From CAVPCY01 sp963702525 (GTDB lineage Bacteria; Actinomycetota; Coriobacteriia; Anaerosomatales; PHET01), in assembly GCA_963702525.1 (NCBI GenBank), contig CAVPCY010000014.1, positions 1-64,000 of the forward strand: DNA of 64,000 nucleotides, written 5' to 3'. Positions 1 to 8,764 of this stretch are shown here, in pieces. How positions within the stretch are numbered: position 1 is the first letter of the stretch; each line of letters starts with the position of its first letter. A model generated the notes under the pieces. It saw nothing but the letters and a program-made list of their open reading frames with translations, had not been told where the DNA came from and did not search any database. The translations under genes were made by a program, and so were the position numbers.

Positions 1-1096
1 CTCTCACAGCGGCAGGAGTAACCGACTACACCAACACGGCTGGGCTGAAGTTCGCCTCTCACCGGCGGCCTCGATGTTGACCCTGGACTGGTCAACATCG
101 CCGATGTGGTCATCGACGTCATCGACCTTCAGTATCACGAGACCGTAATGGGCATGGGCGGCGACCTCGCCGCGAAGTGGCTTCAAGATTTCATTGACTC
201 AATGACACCGGCTACTTCGTGCTGGTAGTTCGAGGGCCGCCCTCTCAGCCCAGGGGGGCTGGCAACACTGGCGCGCTGGATGACACGACCGACGTCGACC
301 TGCCGTGGTGCTCAATCGGCATGACCGACAATTTTGACAGCGAGAACCCGACGGCCCCCGGCGCCTACGAGCATGACACGACTGCGACCGTGGAGTACCT
401 CGGCAAGAAGGCCGGGCTGCGTGGCGATCATTCCGATCGGCCAGTGTGCCTGCTATGGCGGCTATCCGGGATGCAAGCCACAGATTACTGCCGCCTCAAG
501 CCGGAACCGTCGGGGCCGGCGGCTTCGACCCCACCGAGTCGCAGACGATGCCCCGGGCGTCAGAAGAACTTCGAGGACGTCTTCGACACCGCCACGGCCG
601 CCAAGGTCGTCAACGTGCCCCGATGTCCACGAACCCGTGGATCTTCGTGTGACGGTCGTCTCCTACATGGTTGACCTGAAGTACGTGCTCGACGGTGGAA
701 CCGGCGGCCCCCGCCCATCCTCACGGGCGGCGCGGGCTCCTTCGGTTCGAAGATCGCCTTGAGAGCTACCGCGGTCGATGGCAGCGGTCGTCTGAAGCTG
801 ACGTACCCGGCCGACGTCCACAGCGGCAAGTGCCGCGGTACCAGTACTACACCACCGGCGGGTCCGCGCTCAAGCCGGGAGACACGGCTGCCTTCAAAAG
901 CTCGGTTGCAAGGTCTGTCGACACAGTCGGTGTCCGGCCTGCACGGTTGGAACGACGTGCGGCCGAGAACGGCGCGCTCGCCACGACTCCCAGCCCGTTC
1001 TATCGCGGCGGCCACTGCACCAGCGCCATTGATCCGTGCATGGGTTCCACCGAGTCCGGCTATCCTGACCGTTTCGTGCCCTTCGTGAAGATATAG
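1..1096 (+). CDS. [NiFe] hydrogenase small subunit, 5' partial, frameshifted
   Basis: Electron-transfer subunit of a group 1-like uptake hydrogenase; it carries three Fe-S clusters and passes electrons from the NiFe subunit to a redox partner. The start, with any Tat signal and the first CxxC of the proximal cluster, lies upstream of the window. Visible across several frames: DLQYHETVM near 140, a GQCACYGG cysteine near 440, GCPTNPW near 620, a HSGKC block near 820, a LGCKG block near 905 and a final DPCMGC..GYPD near 1035. The protein ends FVPFVKI at a TAG, so there is no C-terminal membrane anchor. At least five small indels break the frame. The region between GCKG and WN, where a medial-cluster cysteine is expected, is garbled; one frame there reads CP. 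The large subunit starts 18 bases downstream. Subgroup assignment is not possible from this text. Confidence 0.85.
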
Positions 1097-1114
1097 AAGA
1101 GGAGGGCAACTTAG

Positions 1115-3115
1115 ATGACTACCAATGACCTGTCAGGTACCGGCGTAGACGCGAGGTCGATCCGATCTCGCGCATCGAGGGTCACCTTGGCGTGAAGGTC
1201 AAGTCGTCGGCGGCTTCGTCACCGAAGCCAACGCTCACGGTAACCTGTGGCGTGGCTTCGAGAACTTCCTGCTCGGACGACCCCAACGATGCGATCACGT
1301 TCACGCAGCGCATCTGCGGTGTGTGCCCCGTCCCGCACGGCCTGACCGCCACGCATGCGGCTGACGCGGTGATGGGCTGGAACAAGAGCCACATCACGTT
1401 CGAGAAGGACGCGGCCGATACGGACGCGGCCAACCCGGGCGGCTACGGCATCCCGCCGCAGCGCTGCACATCCGCAACCTGGTGCTTGGTGCTGAGACCC
1501 TGATGTCGAGCATCACGCACTTCTACCACCTCGCTGCCCCGAGCTACGTTCAGGGCCCCGCGATCCGCCATGGACCCCGTTCTTCGGCGACAGCTACTAC
1601 AGCCCGCTGCTCAGGGCAGCGCGAGCGGTCGACGACCGGCAACGCGGAGGGTATCGTTCCGGACGCCGATCCGGACTCCCAGCAGCTGTGGGACGCGGTC
1701 ATCATCAGCTACGTCAAGGCGCTCAAGATGCGTCGCCTCACCTTCGAGGCGGGCGCTCTGTTCGCCGGTCGTATGCCCATGACCTCGTGCTTCGTTGCCG
1801 GTGGTGTCAGCAACGATATCTCGGTCGCTGGCGATCAGTTCCCCGGCGGCTTCGTAGGACGCTGCCAGAAGTTCGCCGAGATCATCCAGACGGTCGGCGA
1901 GTGGATCGCTCGGGAGTACGTGCCGATCGCGTTCACGCTCGGACTGCTCTACGTCGACTTCGACAACCAGTACAACACGGGAGTGAACTCGAACGACCTG
2001 AATCTCGTTGCAGGCAAGAACTATGGCGGAGGCCTCGGTCAATTCCTGGCATGGGGCGGCTTCCCCGATACCGGAGCCACGGGCACTCTCTTCTCCAAGG
2101 GAGGCATCGCGGGCGTCAACGCCGCACCGTCGCGACCTTCACCGCAAGCAACAAGGCGGAGATCTACGCGCAGTTCCTTGACGGCGGCACAAACTCGGTC
2201 CAGGACAACCTGACCGAGGACATCGCGTGGTCGCGCTACGACATATCGGCGGCCGACACGGACAACTACACCGGAAGTGTCGCCTACCCTGGAGACGTCA
2301 GGCGCACGATGCCGCGCGCGACAACGGCTACTCGTACATGAAAGCGCCGCGCTGGAACGGCTACCCGTGCGAGGTTGGCCCGTTCGCTCGCCAAGTTGTC
2401 AACGGCACCTACCCGCAGGGGGCGCTCCGTTCACGAATCTCGCCGCCTACGTGGCCCTCTACACGGTGAACGGTCTCGGCGCCGCAATCGACGCCGACTT
2501 CTTGACGCCGGAGCTCAAGGCCGGCCTTGGAACACTCAGATGCCGCGCCTGGCGACGTTCTCAGTTGGTCGAACGCCGGCTGCTTACGCTCCAGGGCGGA
2601 CTGTCGACGATGGACCGGCTGCGCGCTCGCGCTCTCGAATCGCTGCTCATGGTCCAGAAGATGGTCGGCACGATCAGCAAGAACCAGACTACTCGCGCGA
2701 TCACTTGGCTCGAAGACGGCTGGATCCACGAGCTGGACGGGCTCGGTGGCACTCCGACGTGGGCTGCCTCGACCGCCATCCGCAACTCCTACACGGAGTA
2801 TCACGGTTGGGGTGCCGCTCGAGGCTCCTCGTCGCGCGCTCATGCACCACTGCGCCCAGAAGGCCGGCCGCATCGTGGCCTACCAGTGCATCGTCCCCAC
2901 CACGTGGAACGGCTCGCCCAAGTGCACGAACAACCTTCACGGCGCTATTGAGAAGGCCATGGTTGGCGCTCCGTTCCATCTCAGTCCGAGACCGGCTTCG
3001 GTGCCGTGTTCGACGGGAAGGCAACTGGAGTGAACAACATAACCACAGAGGCGGCGTTGAAGTTCTGCGTATCGCTCAGTCGTTCGATCCGTGCATCGCT
3101 TGCGCAGTTCACTAG
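1115..3115 (+). CDS. [NiFe] hydrogenase large subunit, frameshifted
   Basis: Catalytic subunit that splits H2 at a NiFe(CN)2CO centre. The ATG at 1115 follows a GAGGAGGG ribosome site. The N-terminus reads PISRIEGHLGVKV in two frames; the first nickel-binding motif RICGVCPVPH is at about 1309-1338; the second, DPCIACAVH, is at about 3087-3112 with the TAG stop immediately after its histidine. Most group 1 enzymes carry a C-terminal peptide after this histidine that a specific endopeptidase removes; none is encoded here. The next gene has its own ribosome site starting about 10 bases later, which leaves no room for such a peptide without overlap. Six or more indels scatter the coding region over three frames. 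The gene forms a unit with the small subunit and the following cytochrome; hyp maturation genes are not in the window. Confidence 0.9.
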
Positions 3116-3135
3116 AAACTCGGAGGTGATTGGTG

Positions 3136-4434
3136 TGAAGAGACTCGTCGTCCTCCTGGGGCTGCTCGTAGCACTTTCGCTGGTCTTCGCGACCGGCGCT
3201 ATGCTAACTTCGGCCCTCACGGCGGATATGCGGCGGATACGGACGCTTGCGCAGCTTGTCATCGCGCCCACAGCTCGTTCTCGTCGCTGACGTTTGAAGA
3301 GAAGATCCCGACCCCTGTCAACACCTACGCGCTGCTCGTTGGTAGCGCATCGACGATGACCGAGTTCTGCAACACGTGCCACGGCGACGCTGCCGTTGGC
3401 GCAGGGACCAACGTCATGGCCGGCCAGTTCGACTCCGGCCCCTCGGCCTCGAGGACCAACCCCGTTCCCTGGCTGCGGACACTGAGCGACAGCGTTCCCT
3501 CCTGTACCTGACCGACTCGGACTACCTGGGCGGCCTGAACGGCGGTGGCTTCATCTCCTCGATGACCCCGACACCGCTCTCTAGATGTCAAGGCGAACAC
3601 GTCCACTCACAACATGGACTCCGCTCAGGCCCTCTGGGGTGCGGGCAACGCCACGGCTGCGTACACTCTTGAGTGCACCAGCTGCCACGATCCGCACGGC
3701 AGCAGCAACTACCGTCTGCTCAAGGACTGGGTCAACGGCGAGAACGTCGCGAGCATGGTGTTCTCGAGCGAGCCGACCTACCCGACCGAGCCTGACGGCT
3801 GGCTGCGCTACGACCCGAACGACCCCACTGCCGCCATCGACCAGATGGACCCGTACCGCCCGCAGTACACCGACGGCACCAAGATCGCTCGCAGCCAGAG
3901 CACTGCCGGCGGTTCGCTGTCAACGTGGTGTTCGGCGTGCCACCAGAACTACAACGAGACCACGGAAGACTCCCGGCACGTACAGCTATTCGGGTCAGCC
4001 TGGTGCTGGTGGTCCTGAGGGCTACCCCCGGCGTGGGCGCCCAGGTTCGTCACCGCCACCCGGTCGACATGACCGTGTCCGCAGGCGACAGCATCATCCA
4101 GAACAACGCGATGGACCACAACCTGGCGGACGCTCGCATCCCGCTTGAGGCCGCTAACGGTGGCTCCTATCGTGACGACGATGTTGGCTGCCTGACCTGC
4201 CACTTCGCGCACGGTTCTGCCGCCGATATGACGGCTGGGCTGAGGCCGGGCTGGTTCAGGTTCAGAGCCAGCCTGTGGTCGGCGCACCTGCCACCATCTG
4301 GACCAAGATCCTGAACCCAGCACCAACCCTGCGCTAACGACGACGAAGGCGTTATGCCGTCGGCGGTTCCGGCCAGCACTTCGCTGCTTCGTACCGACGA
4401 CCGCGGCGTTTGCCAGCGTTGCCACGAGAAGTAG
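3136..4434 (+). CDS. secreted hexaheme c-type cytochrome, frameshifted
   Basis: Periplasmic or surface electron carrier, probably the direct partner of the hydrogenase. The GTG at 3136 follows GGAGGTGATT. The N-terminus KRLVVLLGLLVALSLVFA is a signal peptide. Six CxxCH heme sites can be read across frames: CAACH near 3250, CNTCH near 3373, CTSCH near 3676, CSACH near 3930, CLTCH near 4194 and CQRCH just before the stop. Several continue as H.(P/A)HGS, the pattern of paired-CxxCH cytochromes. There is no membrane segment after the signal peptide. At least four indels interrupt it (near 3230, 3440, 3590 and 3990, with more near 4250). It follows the large subunit by 20 bases and ends before a hairpin, so the three genes look like one transcript. 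Length about 430 residues. Confidence 0.85.
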
Positions 4435-4481
4435 CACTCTTGCTTGACGTAGCGCTCATCGCTACGAGCGCGTAACCTCGA

Positions 4482-4513
4482 GGGGACCCGGGTCGCTAGA
4501 TCCGGGGCCCCTT
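4482..4513 (+). terminator. hairpin after the hydrogenase-cytochrome unit
   Basis: GGGG-A-CCCGG at 4482-4491 pairs with CCGGG-G-CCCC at 4502-4511, with only a short T run after it. A smaller hairpin, GCGCTC/GAGCGC, lies just upstream at 4452-4471. The placement directly after the cytochrome stop fits a transcription end. Confidence 0.55.
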
Positions 4514-4568
4514 GCGGGCTCCGCGTGCGGGGCCCGACCCATCGTCGGTCTTGTCCGGAAGGAACCCA

Positions 4569-5919
4569 GTGAACCCGCAGAACACGCACTCGTCTCGCGC
4601 ACGGCCAGATACGCGCCACTGGTCTCATCGCCAATCCCTTCGAGTTCGACAAGAGCGAGCCGTTTCCCGCTGTGGCGTGCGAGACGGCGAGCCCGGCCAA
4701 CAGGCTGCTGGTTGAGATTGCGCGCAGTGCATCCGATGCCGCGCCAGCGCCGGTGTGGGCCCAGAAGTCCGAACTCGTGCCGCACATCAACATGATCACA
4801 GCTGAGGCGTACCTGGAGTCGGTACTCGCGACCGACGAGTCACTCAACGTCCTGCACGCATACGTGCCGTTGATGGCGATGCGGATCGGAGCCGTGCGCG
4901 CCACGCTGGCCGTCGTATCCGAGCGCCTCGTCTACCGCGATATCGACAAGACGCTCGCCCTCTACATCGAGGGAGTATTGCGGGAACCTGACGCAACGCT
5001 TGCGTCATACCAGCTCTTGGGGCCCAGGGCGCTGGACTCGTTCACCGCGGACTTCAGCACCGATCCGGCCGCGATGGTCGCCGCACTGTTCGGCGAGGCG
5101 AGCATCAAGCGGCACCCGGAACTGGCCGAGATGGTCGATTTCCGGCAAGACGCGATGGAGCGGAGTGGCGAAGGCGACGAGACAACGCCTGAGATCGACG
5201 AGACGGTAGGCGAAGCTCCGGACATCGGTCTTCCCGACCCTGCGGTCGAGCGGGATCAGCAGTCGCAGCTGGCGAGGTTCTCGACTACCTCGTCGAACAC
5301 ACACGCGTCCATCTGTCTCCCGTCGTGGCTCGCAGTCTGCGGATCTACAAGGAGCGAGGCACGTTCGCGATGGCCGCCGAGCTCCTTGTCACGAAGGCTC
5401 CCCGCAAGACACTGGCGGCACTGGTGCGGCTAGCCGGGGTTCGTTTTCGCAAGGTGGTAGTGATCTACGACGAGTTCGAGCAGTGGGGAGAGATCCCCAG
5501 CGATACCCGATCGAAGCTGATCGGCGGCCTGTCCGAGATTCGGTGGGCACATGGTGGTGGGAGCATCGTGGTCTTCATGGAGGCTCCGGGTGATCGCCGA
5601 AGCTTGAGGCCGCGCTGGGAAGCGGCGCCGCCGTGGTCGATTGGGAGTTCGGGAACCTGCCACGGTGAGTGACCGCCCTGACGAGATCGACCTCGCCGTA
5701 GTCGACAGCTGGCTTGCTTCGGCGACCCTGCCCGGCGCGTCACCGATGAGCGCGCTCGACGCGCCACTCCAGGAAGTGCTTGCTGCGTCCGACGGTTCGT
5801 TCGGCAGCTTCATCGTACGGGCGTATGCGGCCATCGAGAGCGCGGCAGACCGGGGAGTGGCGAGTCTGGATGAGACCGCAGTCCAAGCGGCGCTACAAGT
5901 CGGTACCGCCACCCAGTGA
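4569..5919 (+). CDS. uncharacterised ATPase-like protein, frameshifted
   Basis: I do not recognise the family. GTG at 4569 follows GGAAGGAA. Reading across frames gives about 445 residues. Near the N-terminus is TGLIANPFEFD; in the middle is a soluble, mostly helical stretch (ITAEAYLESVLATDESLNVL); near 5450 is the hydrophobic strand VVVIYDEFEQWGEI, which looks like a Walker B strand with DE, followed by GGSIVVFMEAPGD, which could be a sensor strand. No Walker A loop is visible, although the N-terminal region is damaged by an indel near 4600. Other breaks lie near 5265 and 5600-5665. The stop overlaps the start of the next gene (GTGA), so the two are translationally coupled and probably work together. 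An AAA+/STAND-like role is only a guess. Confidence 0.5.
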
Positions 5920-6719
5920 CCCCGGCTGCCGACAACCAGACCAAGACTACCCGCCGCAGAAGCGCCGGCCAGATATGGTTCGGCGTGGCTGCCGTGGCCG
6001 CGCTCGCAGTCGTGATCTTCGTCGGGTCGTCGCTTTCTGTCAGCGAGCCGGAGACTAACCTGTCCGGGCTCGAACAGCAGTCGGCAGCCCAGAGTGATGG
6101 GCTCTACGCCCAAGCCACGCAGGCGTTGCAGTCGGGAGACTCGACCGCCGCGCTCGACTTCGCCAACCAGGCGCTCGCCATCAACCCGAACAACCGTCAG
6201 GCGACCGCCTTGGTGGCCAAACTGAGCTCCCGCGCCAATAGCCCCTCTACTGGCGCGGCATCTGGCACAAGCTCCAAGCCGGCCGAGAAGCCCAGCGCGG
6301 GCGAGAAGGCCTTCGACTCTGCCGTCAAGAACCTCGCCACGCTACTGCCCAGCTCGTTCGAGGGCTACGGCATGGGCGGAATCGTTCGATCCAAGACCGA
6401 TGCTGACATCTCCGCTGCGCCGGCGGTTCGCGGCACCGTCTCCAACGTGGCGTGGGCGGTTCATGACCGAGAGAGCTCCGCTGCTGCCAAGCGTTTTGTC
6501 TCCAAGACAACGCGGGTGCTGTACTCGTCGGATTCGAGCAACGTGACCGTCGGTGGCGTGCCTGCGTACTTCGGCACCGACGGCACACAACTTGCATCGA
6601 TTGCGTTCACTCGGGGCCGTTACGCCTTCGAGGTTGTGCTGACTGCTGACGGGGTGTCGCCGAAGACACTGAAGGCGCTTGCGATCAAGGCCGCGGAGGC
6701 GTTTCCTGATGCGCCGTAG
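5916..6719 (+). CDS. membrane-anchored protein with TPR-like repeat
   Basis: 267 residues in one clean frame. A basic N-terminus (KTTRRRS) is followed by one membrane segment, about residues 20-40 (IWFGVAAVAALAVVIFVGSS), so the rest should lie outside the membrane. Residues about 65-105 (ALQSGDSTAALDFANQALAI) match a tetratricopeptide pattern, followed by a Ser/Gly/Ala/Pro linker. The C-terminal 140 residues form an alpha/beta domain I do not recognise, with VGGVPAYFGTDG near the end. The start GTG overlaps the upstream stop by 3 bases. It lies between the ATPase-like gene and a secreted surface protein, so an assembly or export role in the envelope is plausible but unproven. Confidence 0.6.
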   Translation: MTPAADNQTKTTRRRSAGQIWFGVAAVAALAVVIFVGSSLSVSEPETNLSGLEQQSAAQSDGLYAQATQALQSGDSTAALDFANQALAINPNNRQATALVAKLSSRANSPSTGAASGTSSKPAEKPSAGEKAFDSAVKNLATLLPSSFEGYGMGGIVRSKTDADISAAPAVRGTVSNVAWAVHDRESSAAAKRFVSKTTRVLYSSDSSNVTVGGVPAYFGTDGTQLASIAFTRGRYAFEVVLTADGVSPKTLKALAIKAAEAFPDAP

Positions 6720-6735
6720 CGCGAGGAGTACTCGT

Positions 6736-8658
6736 ATGGGCCGTAGGACATACCGCGTCTTGGTCGTATCGGCGGTGCTTGCTCTGACGATTGTCCTTGC
6801 GGGGACCGCGGTCGCCGCTCCGCCGGACTCCCAGCCCTACGTAGTGCGCACCCTGACGTTCGAGCCCGGCGAACCGACGACTTATACGAGCGTGCCAGCC
6901 ACATCGACGGACGTGGCTACCGTTGCCTTCTGGGGGCCTGTCAGTGGTATCAAGCGAAGCGGTACCAGGAGCCTGTGGTGCGCTGGGACTGCATACCCCT
7001 CGCTGGCAGCTCGCACCTACACCGGGACATATCCCAAGGCGACGCGAGGCCAAGCGCGCCTCAGGCTCCCCGAACTCGTCGACTACTACTCGTCGTATCT
7101 GAACCTCTACTACAACATGCCCTCGGCCGGTGGAGCCGATCTGGACAGATTCAACGTCGTCGTGAATCACGTGGACGCCGGGGGCGAGTCCGGAAGCCTG
7201 CTACTGCCCGTGGTGGGCCTCACCGGGGTCGGTTCGTGGGCGTCGCGATCCTGGCCGCTGGCGACAGGTGGAACGGTGGACCTCTCACGCCGGGAGGGCA
7301 TCGTTTCGTTCAACTTCTACGACGCACTTGAGACGTACCAGAAGCCTCTGGCGGGAGTCGGTCCCGCGATTGACGACGTCTCGATCACGGCCTTCAAGTA
7401 CGGGCCCGCCCGCAACCTCTCGGCCTCGCCCGAAGCGTCCGGCCTGAGAGTGTCTTGGGACAAGCCCGCGCGCTCGACGTGGGAGTCGACCGAAGAGACA
7501 CGGGCGGTCACCTACCGAGTCTGGCGGTCGCTTGCCGACTTCGACATCTGGACCGAGCTCACGCAGGGATCAGGTCGCATCGCCTCGCGCAACGTGCTTG
7601 ACGACGCTCTGGGCAGCGGTTTCAGCTACGACTACATTGTGCAGGCGTGGGATCCGGGTACCGGTGCAGGTTACGGCCAGCAGGCGAAGCTGACCGCCAC
7701 AGCGCCCGGGCAGAAGCCCGGAGCCGACCTCGTCGATGCTCCAAGCCATCCGGCGAGCGTGTATACCCAGCAGGCGTTCGCCGTGGCCGGGCACGTAGAG
7801 CCGAAGCATCCGGCCGGTATCACGGTGGCGCAGATCGAGTGCAGCAAGGACAAGTCGGCGATAATCAAGAGCGTTCCGGCGACTGGCGCCGACGACGGCG
7901 GAGCGACGCTGTACTCCGCGTCGGTCAGTCTCCCGTCTGCGGGCGTGTGGTACTTGAGGGCGATGCACGATGACGCGGATCACGCGGCTACTCCGTCGAC
8001 GTGGACAACCATCACAGTGAACGCGAGGCCCGCCACGCTTGCCCTCACATCCAAGTCCGTGACGTTGTCGAGGCATGGGGCCAGCTACACGCTGTCGGGC
8101 ACCCTGAAAAGCAACGGATCCGCCATGGCGGACAAGGTGGTCATAGTGCAGACCTCACCGACTTCGAGTGGCTTCACTGACTCGACCGTGGGGATGGAGA
8201 CCGGCCCGGGCGGCGCGTTCAGCGTGTCCTTCACACCCGCTGCAAAAACGTACTACCGCGTCAGGTTCGCGGCCGACAGTGCCTACGCCGGCGCATGGAG
8301 CTCGGCGGTCTCCGTCACTCCGGTTCCCTACGTGAGCAACCCCGTCGCGCCTTCGACCATGCGTCGCACGCGCTACTACACGGTCTACGGCTATCTCAAG
8401 CCGCGTCACTCCGTTGGCTCGTACCCAGTGCGGATCTACCGCTACAAGCGAACCTCGTCGGGGTCGTACAAGCAGTACCGCACCTACGTGAAGGCCAAGG
8501 CCGCGAACTACACTTCAGGTGGGGTGACCTATACGAAGTACTCCGTGAAGCTGAGACTGTCTTCACGTGGCAAGTGGCGGTTGCGGGCATACGCACCTGC
8601 TGGCAATGGGCACGGCTCTGCGTGGTCGAGCGGCTACGACTACGTGACTGTGAAGTAG
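6736..8658 (+). CDS. secreted surface protein with FnIII/Ig-like domains
   Basis: About 640 residues, unbroken. I chose the ATG at 6736 because GAGGAG sits 8 bases upstream; an in-frame ATG at 6709 overlaps the previous gene. The signal peptide runs YRVLVVSAVLALTIVLAG and ends ATAVAA-like. The first ~230 residues form an all-beta region resembling a carbohydrate- or surface-binding fold (unrecognised). A fibronectin type III-like domain is encoded at about 7400-7710 (LSASPEASGLRVSWDKP), then two or three Ig-like beta-sandwich domains, and a Tyr/Lys/Arg-rich C-terminal domain (YYTVYGYLKPRHSVGSYPV). There is no LPxTG and no C-terminal membrane helix. Such repeats are common in actinobacterial surface proteins. 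It is set between a membrane-anchored protein and the giant cytochrome, so it may help build the same surface structure. Confidence 0.65.
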   Translation: MGRRTYRVLVVSAVLALTIVLAGTAVAAPPDSQPYVVRTLTFEPGEPTTYTSVPATSTDVATVAFWGPVSGIKRSGTRSLWCAGTAYPSLAARTYTGTYPKATRGQARLRLPELVDYYSSYLNLYYNMPSAGGADLDRFNVVVNHVDAGGESGSLLLPVVGLTGVGSWASRSWPLATGGTVDLSRREGIVSFNFYDALETYQKPLAGVGPAIDDVSITAFKYGPARNLSASPEASGLRVSWDKPARSTWESTEETRAVTYRVWRSLADFDIWTELTQGSGRIASRNVLDDALGSGFSYDYIVQAWDPGTGAGYGQQAKLTATAPGQKPGADLVDAPSHPASVYTQQAFAVAGHVEPKHPAGITVAQIECSKDKSAIIKSVPATGADDGGATLYSASVSLPSAGVWYLRAMHDDADHAATPSTWTTITVNARPATLALTSKSVTLSRHGASYTLSGTLKSNGSAMADKVVIVQTSPTSSGFTDSTVGMETGPGGAFSVSFTPAAKTYYRVRFAADSAYAGAWSSAVSVTPVPYVSNPVAPSTMRRTRYYTVYGYLKPRHSVGSYPVRIYRYKRTSSGSYKQYRTYVKAKAANYTSGGVTYTKYSVKLRLSSRGKWRLRAYAPAGNGHGSAWSSGYDYVTVK

Positions 8659-8764
8659 CCCGGGCACCCATGTGTCGCGTAAGATTAAGAATGCTGTTCG
8701 CTTGATAGGCCCAAGGTGGGGCATGTCCTGCCGCACGAGGTATGAGCCCGAGAGGCATCTGCCG

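Noticed and set aside
3095..3115. Selenocysteine or readthrough at the hydrogenase stop
   Set aside because: The stop is TAG, not TGA, the active-site cysteines are encoded as Cys, and a ribosome site for the next gene follows at once.
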